Shown: positions 25,091 to 33,783, counted from the stretch's first letter. The stretch is 64,000 nt of DNA from RSA9 sp036381195 (GCA_036381195.1 DASVDH010000095.1:1-64000), one strand, 5' to 3'. Notes: a model not told the origin generated them from the sequence alone. A program made the numbers and translations.

Positions 25091-25261
25091 TCCCGCACGC
25101 CGGCTGCGCAACCCGGCGGGGCGGGTTGATCTGCACGCGCACGCCCGCGAGACAGGTTGGTCCGCGCGCCGGCCGCGCAAACGCCAGCGAGACGGGTTGA
25201 TCGCGCGCCGGCCGCGCAGACGCCAGCGAGACAGGCGATCCGCGCGCCGGCCGCGCACGCC
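25081..25261 (+). repeat. about five degenerate tandem units beginning in the aminotransferase 3' end
   Basis: The first unit overlaps the last codons and stop of the aminotransferase (GACAGGTTGATC). Related starts recur at 25119, 25149, 25189 and 25228, the last three with units of about 39-40 bp that also share a GCGCGCCGGCCGCGC block. No gene fits this stretch. Confidence 0.75.
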
Positions 25262-25315
25262 GCACGCGCCGCCGGCCGCTCAGCGACGCGCCTTGCCACG
25301 CCCGGAGGCCAAACC

Positions 25316-27052
25316 ATGCGCCGCACCCCCCTGCTCCTCGCCACCACCCTCGCCCTCGCCCCCGCCCCGGCCCTGCTGGCCCAGCCAGCCGACCTGATCC
25401 TGACCGGGGCCAGGGTCTGGACCGGCGCCGCGAACGCGACGGGCGAGGCCACTGCCATCGCCATCGCCGGCGACCGCATCCTCGCGGTCGGCTCCGACGC
25501 GGAGATGGCGACGCACCGGGGCCCCGCGACCCGCGTGATCGAACTCCCCGGCCGCTTCATCGCGCCCGGCTTCATCGACAACCACACCCACTTCGAGCGC
25601 GCCGGCGCGCTGCTGCTCGGCGTGAACCTGCTCGACGTCGCGGACGAGGCCGGCCTCGTCCGCCGCGTCCGCGAGGCGCGGGACCGCATGCCCCCCGGCG
25701 CCTGGCTCGTCGGCGGGGACTGGGGCGCCTACGAGGCCTGGGCCATGGGCGCAACCGGCCGCGAGGCCGAACAGCCGCGCGCCGCTGCCGCCCCGTTCCG
25801 GCCGCACCGGGCGATGATCGACTCGATCACGCCGAACACGCCCGCGTTGCTCTCGAAGTGGGACCGCTCCGCGTCCCTCGCCAACGGCCGCGCGCTCGAG
25901 CTCGCGGGCGTCGACTGCTCGTGGGATGGTGTCGAGTGCGAGGACGGCCGCCCGACCGGCCGGCTCTCGCCCCAGGCCGCGGCCCGCATCCGCGCCGCCA
26001 TCCCGCCCAAGTCCCTGGATCAGCGCCTCGCCGAGGCGCGCATGGCGCTCGCGCAGCTCCGCGGGTTCGGCGTCACCACCATCCACGACAACACGCCGCC
26101 CGAGCAGTTCCGGGTCTACGAGGAGCTGCGCCGCCGCGGCGAGCTGACCGTCCGCGTCTACGCGCGCCCGACGCTCGACAAGTGGGATGAGCTCCGCGCC
26201 GTCGGGATCCGCCCCGGCTTCGGCGATGAGTGGATCAAGGTCGGCGGGCTCAAGGGCTTCGTCGACGGCATCATGGGCAACTCCTCCGCCCGCTTCTACG
26301 AGCCCTACCTCACGACCGGCGTGCGTGGCTCCTGGCGCGACATGATGACGAACGAGCCCGGCATGCTGCCGCTGCTGCTCGGCGCCGATTCCGCCGGCTA
26401 CTGGCCCCAGGTCCACGCCATCGGCGACGAGGCCATCGACACCCTGCTCGACATGTACGAGCACGTCATCCGGACCAACGGCCCGAAGGAGCGGCGCTTC
26501 CGCGTCATCCACGCCCAGGTCCTTCGCGGGCCCGAGGTCGCGGAGCGCATGGCGCGCCTCGGCATCATCGCCGAGGTCCAGCCCTACCACGCGATCGACG
26601 ACATGCGCTGGATGGAGGAGCGCATCGGCGAGCGCGCGCGCTGGGCCTACGCCTTCAAGACCCTCGAGGACGCCGGCGTCATGCTCTCCTTCGGCAGCGA
26701 CTGGCCCGGCACCAACGCGTCCTGGTATCCCGCCAGCCCCGTGCTCGGCATCTACGCGGCCGTCACGCGCCAGACGCTCGACGGCAACCCGCCCGGCGGC
26801 TGGTTCTCCCAGGAGCGCGTCAGCCTCGAGACCGCGCTCCGCGCCTACACGGTGAACAACGCGTACGCTGCAGGCGAGGAAGCGATCAAGGGGACGCTCG
26901 AGCCGGGAAAGCTCGCCGACATCGTCGTCCTCGACCGCGACCCGTTCGGCATCGCGCCCGCCGAGATCAAGGACCTGAAGGTCGTGCTCACCATCGTCGG
27001 TGGAAGGATCGTGTACGAGGCGCGGGCCACGCCCGCGGATGCCCAGCCCTGA
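25316..27052 (+). CDS. secreted YtcJ-like amidohydrolase
   Basis: A 578-residue enzyme exported by an N-terminal signal (MRRTPLLLATTLALAPAPALLAQ). ADLILTGARVWTG is the usual amidohydrolase beta-sandwich start, and FIAPGFIDNHTHFE carries the H-x-H metal ligands. Further metal-site residues lie in VHAIGDEAIDTLLDMYE and VIHAQVL, and GSDWPGTNASW has the catalytic Asp. LEPGKLADIVVLDRDPF closes the sandwich. The layout matches the YtcJ/DUF6282-type amidohydrolase-3 group, metal-dependent hydrolases of unknown substrate. A GGAGG ribosome site precedes the ATG at 25316. An O-methyltransferase gene starts 14 bp after its stop, so they share an operon. Confidence 0.9.
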   Translation: MRRTPLLLATTLALAPAPALLAQPADLILTGARVWTGAANATGEATAIAIAGDRILAVGSDAEMATHRGPATRVIELPGRFIAPGFIDNHTHFERAGALLLGVNLLDVADEAGLVRRVREARDRMPPGAWLVGGDWGAYEAWAMGATGREAEQPRAAAAPFRPHRAMIDSITPNTPALLSKWDRSASLANGRALELAGVDCSWDGVECEDGRPTGRLSPQAAARIRAAIPPKSLDQRLAEARMALAQLRGFGVTTIHDNTPPEQFRVYEELRRRGELTVRVYARPTLDKWDELRAVGIRPGFGDEWIKVGGLKGFVDGIMGNSSARFYEPYLTTGVRGSWRDMMTNEPGMLPLLLGADSAGYWPQVHAIGDEAIDTLLDMYEHVIRTNGPKERRFRVIHAQVLRGPEVAERMARLGIIAEVQPYHAIDDMRWMEERIGERARWAYAFKTLEDAGVMLSFGSDWPGTNASWYPASPVLGIYAAVTRQTLDGNPPGGWFSQERVSLETALRAYTVNNAYAAGEEAIKGTLEPGKLADIVVLDRDPFGIAPAEIKDLKVVLTIVGGRIVYEARATPADAQP

Positions 27053-27066
27053 GGGAAGGAGTCACC

Positions 27067-27780
27067 ATGGCGGATGCGACGTCCGTGGCCGCATACGGAG
27101 ACCTCGCCGGCTACGTGGAGCGGCTCTTCGCGCACGAGGACGCGCTGCTCAGCGACCTGCGCCAGGAGATCCGCCGCCGCGGCATGCCCGAGATCTACAT
27201 CTCGCCCGACGAGGGCCGGCTGCTCCAGGTCCTGCTCGCCGCCGCCGGCGCGCGGCGCGTGCTCGAGATCGGCACGCTCGGCGGCTACAGCACGATCTGG
27301 ATCGCCCGCGCGCTGCCGCCCGGCGGACGCGTCATCTCGCTCGAGATCGAGCCCGCCCACGCCGACCTGGCCCGCGAGTTCGCGCGCCGTGCCGGGCTGG
27401 AGGCTGTCATCGACGTGTGGACCGGCCCCGCCCTCGATTCGCTCGCACGCCTGGAGGCCGAGGCCGCCGATCCGTTCGATGCCTGCTTCATCGACGCGGA
27501 CAAGGAAAACTACGCCGCCTACCTCGACCACGCGTTGCGGCTGGTCCGCCCCGGCGGGCTCATCCTCGCCGACAACACGCTCTGGTCCGGCCGCGTGCTC
27601 GAGCCGGACCCCGCCGACGAGGGCACGCGCGCCATCCAGGCCTTCAACCAGCGCCTCGCCTCCGCCCACGACCTGCTCGCGACCATCATCATCGTGCGCG
27701 ACGGCCTCGCCGTCGCCGTCACCCGCCGCGACTCGCGCGGATCTCTCCCCCAATCCAGGCCCGGCAATCCTCGACAGTGA
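27067..27780 (+). CDS. class I SAM-dependent O-methyltransferase (CCoAOMT-like)
   Basis: A 237-residue enzyme with the seven-strand methyltransferase fold. VLEIGTLGGYSTIWIARALPPGG binds S-adenosylmethionine, ISLEIEPAHADLARE is the next acidic strand, and DACFIDADKENYAAYLDHALRLVRPGGLILADNTLW carries the metal/catechol site (D-A-D-K and D-N). The match is to the family 3 catechol-type O-methyltransferases of bacteria. The substrate is unknown. The C-terminus after RDGLAVAVTRRD is short and Arg/Pro-rich. A GGAAGGAG ribosome site precedes the ATG. A degenerate copy of its 3' end lies at 28474-28548, beyond a minus-strand lipoprotein gene. Confidence 0.9.
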   Translation: MADATSVAAYGDLAGYVERLFAHEDALLSDLRQEIRRRGMPEIYISPDEGRLLQVLLAAAGARRVLEIGTLGGYSTIWIARALPPGGRVISLEIEPAHADLAREFARRAGLEAVIDVWTGPALDSLARLEAEAADPFDACFIDADKENYAAYLDHALRLVRPGGLILADNTLWSGRVLEPDPADEGTRAIQAFNQRLASAHDLLATIIIVRDGLAVAVTRRDSRGSLPQSRPGNPRQ

Positions 27781-27862
27781 ACGTCCGCGGCCCCGCCCCT
27801 TCGGTCTGGACCTCGACTCCGCCAGAGCGCGCGAGCACGCTCGGAGCGATCTGCGCCGGCTC

Positions 27863-28318
27863 TTACATGGGCTCGAGCGTCCAGCCGAATTCGAACTTTC
27901 CGAGCGTCCAGTTCCACCTGACGTTGCTCACCTGGTGACCGTCCGCGATCATCGCATCGCGTTCTTTCTTCAACTCGCTATACAGGTCGCAGGCTGTCGT
28001 CCCCGCCTGCGACGCCTCGCCTGCCTGAGTGCTGCACTTGGTCCTCGCCGTGGCGTGAGACGCGCTCAACATGATCCGGGAAAGGCGCCCGGGTGCCTGG
28101 CTGGACGTGAAAACCCAGCCCTCGCTGCTGTCGAAGGTGATGTCTGACACCCGGGAGCCCCTGGCCTCGAGCTCCGCTCGCGCGTCCCGCGCCTCGCTGT
28201 AGAGCACGAAACTCAGCGTATGGGCCTGTGAGTCCCCCACTTGCGTTGGCACATCCTGACAGCCCACGAGCAGGCAGATCGCCAGCGCGCCCGCTCCCGT
28301 CAAGAACGAGGACCTCAT
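27863..28318 (-). CDS. small lipoprotein in an AT-richer islet
   Basis: A 151-residue lipoprotein (MRSSFLTGAGALAICLLVGC, lipobox LVGC, Cys20). The mature part has two cysteines (RTKCST and TTACDLY) that could form a disulfide, and ends with DGHQVSNVRWNWTLGKFEFGW. No domain is recognised. The local base composition is visibly less GC-rich than the surroundings, and the gene lies between the O-methyltransferase and a degenerate copy of that gene's 3' end, so it looks like an insert. Confidence 0.7.
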   Translation of the reverse strand: MRSSFLTGAGALAICLLVGCQDVPTQVGDSQAHTLSFVLYSEARDARAELEARGSRVSDITFDSSEGWVFTSSQAPGRLSRIMLSASHATARTKCSTQAGEASQAGTTACDLYSELKKERDAMIADGHQVSNVRWNWTLGKFEFGWTLEPM

Positions 28319-28473
28319 GGCTCGGCCTCCAGCGGTTGTGAGGGGCTCTGTGGAAGCTCGCCTCGGCGAGGTGACTGCCTACCGGGTACAAATTCATGTT
28401 ACGGCCGCCCGGGACTGCCAATCCCAGGTTAGCCCGAATTCGACGAACAGCCCCGCGCCGCCGGGCGCCGTTC

Positions 28474-28548
28474 GCGATGGCCTCGCCGTCGTCCGCCGCG
28501 ACTGACGGACGCGTCCTTCGATCCAGGTCCGGCAGTCTTCGGCGCTGA
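28474..28548 (+). repeat. degenerate copy of O-methyltransferase 3' end
   Basis: Bases 28474-28548 align with 27698-27780, the end of the O-methyltransferase gene, with gaps and about 75% identity; the aligned stop TGA is kept (28546-28548). The copy lies 768 bp downstream, on the other side of the 27863-28318 lipoprotein gene. Confidence 0.7.
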
Positions 28549-28580
28549 GCACCCGCGATCGAGGGCAGCGGAGCCGCGCC

Positions 28581-29489
28581 TCAGAGCGGCACGGACTCCA
28601 GCCGCGCGATCGTCCCGTCCACGTAGCCCGCGCCGAACAGGTTGACGTGGACGAGCAAGTAGTAGAGCTGGTAGACCGGCCGCCGCGCCTCCGCGTACCC
28701 CGGCGCGAGTGGCCACGCCTCGCGGTACGCCTCGCGGAACCCCGCCCCGAACCCACCGAACAGCTCGCTCATGGCCAGGTCCACCTCGCGATGGCCGTGG
28801 TAGCTCGATGGATCGATCAGCGCGGCCTCGCCGCCCGCCAGCACGTGCACGTTGCCGCCCCACAGGTCGCCGTGCAGCAGCGACGCGCCGTCCGCTTCCG
28901 CTTCGGCGAGCAGCGCGTCGAGCCGGCCCAGCAGCGCCTCGAAGCGGCGGCGGGCCCGTGCGTCGAAGTGGCCGGCGCGCAGGGCCCGCTCGAGCTGCGG
29001 CGCCAGTCGCCGCTCCCGCCAGAACGCCGCCCACGACGATGCCCATGCGTTCGGCTGGGGCAGCGGCCCGATGAAGTTGTCTGCCGGCCAGCCGTAGCGC
29101 TCCGCGCGCACGCGGTGCAGCGCGGCCAGTGCGCGCCCCAGCTCCGGCCAGGTCTGCGCGGTCGCGCTGCCCGGCTCGAGCCACTCGAGCAGCAGCCACT
29201 CCGAGCCTCCCCCCTCGTTCGCGACCGCGATCACTTCCGGGACTCGAACGACGCCCGTCGCCGCCAGCGCTGCGAGCGAGCGCCCCTCCGCCTCGAACAG
29301 CCCGGCAGGCCCGCGCGAGCCCTCCGCCCATTTCAGGAAGAAGACATCGCCGCCGTCCGTCTCCACGCGCGCCGCCGGGCTGATGCACCCGCCGCCCACA
29401 CCGCGCGCGGCGACGATGCGTGTCTCGCGGCCTGCACGCTGCGCGAGCGCGCGCTCCACGCCGGCGCGCACGCCGTCCGGCAGGTTCAT
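28581..29489 (-). CDS. fructosamine kinase family protein
   Basis: A 302-residue soluble kinase-fold protein. ARGVGGGCISPAARVETDGGDVFFLKW is the nucleotide-binding start; LLLEWLEPG, LLHGDLWGGNVHVL (catalytic H-G-D-L-W-G-G-N) and ALIDPSSYHGHREVDLAM (D-P metal motif) match the fructosamine-3-kinase/ketosamine-3-kinase group. These enzymes phosphorylate sugar adducts on proteins as a deglycation step. Its stop is at 28581-28583. The start at 29489 overlaps the tyrosine phosphatase stop by 4 bp (ATGA), so the pair are co-translated. Confidence 0.9.
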   Translation of the reverse strand: MNLPDGVRAGVERALAQRAGRETRIVAARGVGGGCISPAARVETDGGDVFFLKWAEGSRGPAGLFEAEGRSLAALAATGVVRVPEVIAVANEGGGSEWLLLEWLEPGSATAQTWPELGRALAALHRVRAERYGWPADNFIGPLPQPNAWASSWAAFWRERRLAPQLERALRAGHFDARARRRFEALLGRLDALLAEAEADGASLLHGDLWGGNVHVLAGGEAALIDPSSYHGHREVDLAMSELFGGFGAGFREAYREAWPLAPGYAEARRPVYQLYYLLVHVNLFGAGYVDGTIARLESVPL

Positions 29490-30010
29490 TGCCCCGGTCC
29501 CGCGCCGCCCGCGGCCACGAGCCCCCGCTCCGCGCAGATGTGCGCCAGCAGTCCGGCACAGGCGCGTTCCACGATGTCGTGCACCAGCTCGAAGCCGTCC
29601 GGACCGCCGTAGTAGGGGTCGGGCACCTCCAGCTCGCCGTCGGCCGCCGGGTCGAACTCCCGGAGGAGGCGCACCTGTGGCGAGTGGCGCCCGGCTCGGG
29701 CCACGAGATGCTCCACATCCACACGGTTCGACTCGTCCATCGCCACGATGTAGTCGAACCGTTCCACGTCCGCCTCGTAGATCTGCCGCGCCCGGCCGGT
29801 CAGCTCCACGCCGCGTGCACGCGCCACCCGCCTCGCCCGCGGGTCCGGCTCCTGGCCTTCGTGGTATGCCGAGGTCCCCGCCGAGTCCACGTGGAACCGG
29901 CCCTCCAGCCCGGCACGCTTCACCTGCGCCCGGAACACCGCCTCCGCGAGCGGCGAGCGGCAGATGTTGCCCAGGCAGACGAATAGCACACCGATCCTGT
30001 GTTCACTCAT
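29486..30010 (-). CDS. low-molecular-weight protein-tyrosine phosphatase
   Basis: A 174-residue enzyme. VLFVCLGNICRSP holds the CX5R active site (C12, R18), and DPYYGGPDGFELV near residue 140 carries the general-acid aspartate. It removes phosphate from tyrosine or, in this family, sometimes arginine. Pairing with a fructosamine kinase is common in bacteria and suggests a role in repairing glycated proteins via removal of a sugar phosphate; this is known for the family and not shown here. The ATG at 30010 is a natural start with a modest upstream AG-rich patch. Confidence 0.93.
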   Translation of the reverse strand: MSEHRIGVLFVCLGNICRSPLAEAVFRAQVKRAGLEGRFHVDSAGTSAYHEGQEPDPRARRVARARGVELTGRARQIYEADVERFDYIVAMDESNRVDVEHLVARAGRHSPQVRLLREFDPAADGELEVPDPYYGGPDGFELVHDIVERACAGLLAHICAERGLVAAGGAGPGQ

Positions 30011-30166
30011 GGCGGCACCGCCCCTGACCGCGATTCTCTCAAGGTACCTGGTCCAGTTACCCCGCACGCGCTTCGAGTTGCCGCCCGCCCCTCCGCCCCC
30101 CATCATGTGCCCCCGCAGATGCCACGTCCGGGCATACCGCGAGTCACAAACCTGGATGACGAACCG

Positions 30167-31030
30167 ATGACCTCGCCCCCTACGTCCCGGGTCTTCGACC
30201 CGGCGCTCCTCTCCGGCCGCACCGCGATCATCACCGGGGGCGGCTCCGGGCTCGGCCTCGCGATGGCGCGCCGCTTCCTCTCGCTCGGCGCCCGCGTCGT
30301 GATCGCCGGCCGCAGCGCGGAACGGCTCGAGGCAGCCGCCCGCGAGCTCGATGCCGGAGACGCACTGCTCACCCACCCCGCCGACGTGCGCGACTACGCC
30401 CAGGTCGAGGCGCTGGTCCGTGCGGCGGCCGACAGGTTCGGCGGCGTGGACATCCTGGTCAACAACGCCGCGGGCAACTTCCTCGCCGCGACGGAAGAGC
30501 TCTCGCCCAACGGCTTCCACGCCGTCGTCGCCACCGTGCTGTACGGCACCTTTTACGCGACGCTCGCCGCCGGCCGGCTGATGATCGAGCGCGGCGGCGG
30601 CTCCATCCTGAACATCCTCACCACCTACGCGTGGACCGGCTCCCCGTTCGTCGTCCCCTCCGCGGCCGCCAAGGCCGGCGTCCTCGCCATGACCCGGTCG
30701 CTCGCCGTCGAGTGGGCGGCCTACGGCGTCCGCGTCAATGCCATTGCCCCGGGCCCCTTCCCCACCGAGGGCGCCTGGTCCCGCCTCATGCCCACGCCCG
30801 ATCTGGAGGCCGAGGCCCGCGCCCGCATCCCCATGGACCGCTTCGGCCGCCCCGAGGAGCTCGCCGACCTCGCGGCGTTCCTCGTCTCCGACGCCGCCCC
30901 CTTCATCAACGGCGAATGCGTCACGATCGACGGCGGCGCGTGGCTCGCTTCCGGCGGCACGTTCGCACACCTGGTCCGCCACGACCGAAATGGACTGAAG
31001 GAACTGTTCGCGAAGATGCGGGCGCGCTGA
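30167..31030 (+). CDS. 2,4-dienoyl-CoA reductase-type short-chain dehydrogenase
   Basis: A 287-residue enzyme. AIITGGGSGLGLAMARRF binds NAD(P)H (TGxxxGxG). NNAAGNFLAATEELSPNGF, TTYAWTGSPFVVPSAAAKAG and APGPFPTEGAWSRL closely follow the mitochondrial/bacterial DECR pattern, in which the standard Y-x-x-x-K is replaced by S-A-x-A-K. It reduces 2,4-dienoyl-CoA with NADPH during breakdown of polyunsaturated fatty acids. The ATG at 30167 gives the family N-terminus. A strong hairpin terminator follows. Confidence 0.88.
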   Translation: MTSPPTSRVFDPALLSGRTAIITGGGSGLGLAMARRFLSLGARVVIAGRSAERLEAAARELDAGDALLTHPADVRDYAQVEALVRAAADRFGGVDILVNNAAGNFLAATEELSPNGFHAVVATVLYGTFYATLAAGRLMIERGGGSILNILTTYAWTGSPFVVPSAAAKAGVLAMTRSLAVEWAAYGVRVNAIAPGPFPTEGAWSRLMPTPDLEAEARARIPMDRFGRPEELADLAAFLVSDAAPFINGECVTIDGGAWLASGGTFAHLVRHDRNGLKELFAKMRAR

Positions 31031-31032
31031 AA

Positions 31033-31074
31033 CGTGTGTCGCTGCCACGCTGCGCGGCGCGGCAGCGACACACG
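31033..31074 (+). terminator. hairpin terminator
   Basis: A 14-bp perfect stem with a 14-base loop, beginning 2 bp after the dienoyl-CoA reductase stop. Confidence 0.8.
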
Positions 31075-31594
31075 GCGACGCGGCACGATCGGGGAGGTCC
31101 CGCCTTCAGCGCCCGCTGCGCTGTCCCGGTTGCAGGTGCGAACGCGAGCGGTGAGCGCTTGCCCCCGCTTCATCCGCGACGAGTTCCGCGAAGGGGCACC
31201 GCCGGCGCAAACGCTGGCGGCGAGGGCCTGCCGCCCGCCGGCCCGCACGTTCTCCGGCCGCGCGTGCCGACGGAGCGGTCAGGCACCCCGCCATGCGGTT
31301 CCAGTAGCTCCGGGGAGAGCCACGGCTGGCGGCGCGAGGAGTCACGGACCGTGCCAGCCCGCGGCGGCGCCGGATCGCGCGCAAATCCTCACATCATGCC
31401 GTTCGCGCCGCCGCTCGCGTCACGAATTACGACGACAGCCTGTGGCGGCACCGCCACACGGCGCCAGCGGCACGGCACGCCGGCCACGCGCCGCGCGCCC
31501 TGCCCCGGCCCGGCGGCTTGCCGCGCCCCTGGTACCCGTGTATCCTGGCGCTTCCGGCCCCACCTCACCCGTCTTTGCGCACCGGAACCGAACG
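31075..31594. other. gene-free spacer
   Basis: About 520 bp without a credible gene. It contains a roughly 32-bp imperfect direct repeat (near 31138 and 31207, 69 bp apart). The upstream in-frame extension of the deaminase through this stretch is of low quality, so I leave it out. Confidence 0.5.
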
Positions 31595-32155
31595 ATGCGG
31601 CTCCTGATCGAGCTCCCAGCCTGGGCCGCCCGGCACCTGGATCGCGAAGCCGTCTACGCCTCCGAGGCCGAGCGCATGGGGTTCGTCATCGACCTCGCGC
31701 GCGAGAACGTGCTGCGCGGATCCGGCGGGCCGTTCGGCGCGGCCGTGTTCGAATCCGGAACCGGCCGGCTGGTCAGTGTGGGGGTGAACCTCGTCGTCCC
31801 GCTCAACAACAGCGTGCTGCACGCCGAGACCGTCGCGCTCATGGTGGCGCAGCGGCGGCGCGCATCGTACACCCTCCGCGCGCCCGGTCTCCCCGCGCAT
31901 GAGCTCGTCGCCTCCTGCGACCCCTGCGCGATGTGCCTGGGTGCCATCCTGTGGAGCGGGGTGCGCCGGCTCGTATGCGGCGCCACGCGCGAAGACGCCG
32001 CGGCCGCCGGGTTCGAGGAGGGGCCGGTCTTCCCTGCATCCTACGAGTACCTGGCGGATCGCGGCGTCGAAGTCATCCACGGCGTGCGCCGTGCGGAGGC
32101 ACGGGCCGTCCTCGAGCTCTACCGCTCCCGAGGCGGCGTCATCTACAACGGCTGA
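31595..32155 (+). CDS. nucleoside/guanine deaminase-like (CDA fold)
   Basis: A 186-residue zinc hydrolase. LHAETVALMVAQ holds the H-A-E zinc/catalytic motif and ASCDPCAMCLGAILWSG the P-C-A-M-C zinc ligands. The GGPFGAAV start of the fold and the FEEGPVFPASYEYL stretch suggest a guanine-deaminase-like or broader nucleoside-deaminase role; tRNA adenosine deaminases are shorter in this C-terminal part. The ATG at 31595 is chosen because upstream residues are low quality. The stop codon is part of a tandem array. Confidence 0.88.
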   Translation: MRLLIELPAWAARHLDREAVYASEAERMGFVIDLARENVLRGSGGPFGAAVFESGTGRLVSVGVNLVVPLNNSVLHAETVALMVAQRRRASYTLRAPGLPAHELVASCDPCAMCLGAILWSGVRRLVCGATREDAAAAGFEEGPVFPASYEYLADRGVEVIHGVRRAEARAVLELYRSRGGVIYNG

Positions 32156-32308
32156 GGACGTGCGTGCAGCCTGGCGTGCTCCGCCGCCCCGCGGCGCGGC
32201 CCGGCAGCGGCGTCACTCGCGCCGGTTGAGGGCGTGCGTCCTCGCTCCCGCCGGCTGAGGGTGTGCGTGCCCGCTCCAACCGGCTGAGGACGAGCGTGCC
32301 CGCCTCGT
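32150..32308 (+). repeat. degenerate tandem units starting in the deaminase 3' end
   Basis: A unit with the deaminase stop (CGGCTGAGGACGTGCGTGC, from 32150) recurs as three adjacent 29-bp units at 32223, 32252 and 32281. The gene copy and the first downstream copy are 73 bp apart. Confidence 0.8.
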
Positions 32309-32317
32309 GAGAACGGC

Positions 32318-32815
32318 TCAGTCGGCGCTCGACCGGCCGCCCAGCTCCCGGTCCAGCGCAACCAATGCCCCGCCGTCGTCGCCGATCCGCTTCAGCGCGT
32401 CGACCACGCGCCCCACGCTCTGCTCCTCCTCCACCTGCTCCTCCACGAACCAGTGGAGCATGACCTGCGCGGGGTAGTCCTTCTCCTTGCTGGCCAGCTC
32501 GTAGAGGCGGTGGATGCGCTGGGTCACGTGCTGCTCGTGCGCGAGCGCTTTCTCGAACACGTCGAGCGGCGAGTCGAAGTTCGCGGCCGGCGCGTCCACC
32601 GCGCCCAGCGCGATGTGGCCGCCCCGCTCGGCCACGTGGTCGAACAGCCGCATCGCGTGCTTCAGCTCCTCCTGGGCCTGCAGGCGCATCCACATCGCGA
32701 ACCCGGGCAGGCCCTGCTCCTCGAAGTATGCCGACATCGCCAGATAGGTGTAACCCGAGTACAGCTCGTACGTGATCTGCTCGTTGATCGCGTCCTGCAC
32801 CGCCTTGCCCATCAT
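32318..32815 (-). CDS. ferritin
   Basis: A 165-residue iron-storage protein (non-haem ferritin, FtnA-type). The four-helix bundle shows EQITYELYSGYTYLAMSAYFEEQGLPGFAMWMRLQAQEELKHAMRLF with di-iron ligands E, E-x-x-H in EELKHA, then EHQHVTQRI and VEEQVEEEQ at the second half of the site. Two ATGs (32815 and 32812) are in frame after a GGAGGAGG ribosome site; the first fits best. It stores iron as ferric oxide and protects DNA. Next upstream is a V4R-like protein on the same strand. Confidence 0.92.
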   Translation of the reverse strand: MMGKAVQDAINEQITYELYSGYTYLAMSAYFEEQGLPGFAMWMRLQAQEELKHAMRLFDHVAERGGHIALGAVDAPAANFDSPLDVFEKALAHEQHVTQRIHRLYELASKEKDYPAQVMLHWFVEEQVEEEQSVGRVVDALKRIGDDGGALVALDRELGGRSSAD

Positions 32816-32845
32816 CGCTCCGGCCTCCTCCATCGGGTCGCCGCG

Positions 32846-33400
32846 TCAATCCCAAGAGATGCGGTACCTGCAATAGGGACCGCCCTTCGCCCGGCACTCC
32901 TCTTCCACGATGCGTACACCCTGGATGCCGCACATTTCCAGCGCGCGCCGGTACCAGCCAATCACCGTCAGGCAATCCGCCGCGCTGTAGGTCTCGGCGT
33001 CGTACGTCGTGAGCACGCCCTCCCGCTCTCCCGTCTTCACGTACTCACGCCGGCCCGTCTCATAATAGTGCGCGTAGATGGCCGGCGCCTTCTGCAGGAA
33101 CGCGTGCGCATCGCCCTGCGTCAGGAAGGACTTGTGCAGCGTCGTCAGGTTCTTCTCCGCCGACGCCTCGCCCAGCCGCTCGAACAGCGCCGGGTCGTCG
33201 CCGCCCAGCACCCGCACGATCGCATCGTCCAGCCGACGCCCCAGCTCGAACGGGTACCAGCGCACCGTGAGCGGCATGCGTAGCGCACGCTGGTCCTCCT
33301 CGTCGAGGTCGGCCAGCACCCGCTCCACCGCGTCCGCGCCGAAGTGCTCCTCGATGAACGCAATGCGGGAGATCAGCACGGCGCCCTTGATCTGTTGCAT
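32846..33400 (-). CDS. conserved protein resembling the TIGR02265/DUF2378 group, V4R-like C-terminus
   Basis: A 184-residue soluble protein (MQQIKGAVLISRIAFIEEHFG). It has the pattern TVRWYPFELGRRLDDAIVRVLGG...GEASAEKNL...APAIYAHYYETGRREYV and ends in EEECRAKGGPYCRYRISWD, which resembles the C-terminal cysteine pair and final strand of V4R/haem-NO-binding-like domains. From memory this layout recurs in TIGR02265/DUF2378 proteins of myxobacteria and Gemmatimonadota, with no known function. The ferritin gene follows 31 bp after its stop, so they may form an operon. Confidence 0.6.
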   Translation of the reverse strand: MQQIKGAVLISRIAFIEEHFGADAVERVLADLDEEDQRALRMPLTVRWYPFELGRRLDDAIVRVLGGDDPALFERLGEASAEKNLTTLHKSFLTQGDAHAFLQKAPAIYAHYYETGRREYVKTGEREGVLTTYDAETYSAADCLTVIGWYRRALEMCGIQGVRIVEEECRAKGGPYCRYRISWD

Positions 33401-33607
33401 CTCTGGCCTCCTCAGCGAGCGGCGGGATCGGTTTCACCGCGGGAGACGCGGCCGGCTGCGGGTCCGATCCTGCGGGGCAGTGGCTGCGAGCGTGGGTGTG
33501 GGATCCGGACGGGAACGCGGGTGAGCGACGTGACTCCAAGATGGATACGGGCGGCGGATCGGGCAAGTCTCGGTCAGGGCGCCGGCACGGGATGGAGGAG
33601 CCCGGCC

Positions 33608-33714
33608 GGGGATCCGGGCCCGCCGCTCCGGATGGGGGTCCTGGCCGGCGGCTCCGGATGGGGATCCCGGCCCGCGGCTCGGGATGGGATCCGGGCCGGC
33701 GGCTCCGGGTCCCG
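33608..33714. repeat. about four tandem units of about 26-27 bp
   Basis: Repeated GGCGGCTCCGGATGGG-type units with several mismatches, in the 380-bp gene-free leader between the V4R-like and lytic transglycosylase genes. Confidence 0.6.
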
Positions 33715-33783
33715 GGCGCCGCCGACGCCGGGCACGGATGGTGCACTCGCCGGCAAGGGAACGCGCATCCCGGAGGCGAGCCC

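Noticed and set aside
25081..25261. CRISPR array
   Set aside because: Repeats are degenerate, of varying length and without unique spacers; no cas genes. The same holds for 32150-32308 and 33608-33714.
31034..31594. N-terminal extension of the deaminase through the upstream spacer
   Set aside because: The added residues are low complexity and cross a strong terminator hairpin; the family starts near 31595.
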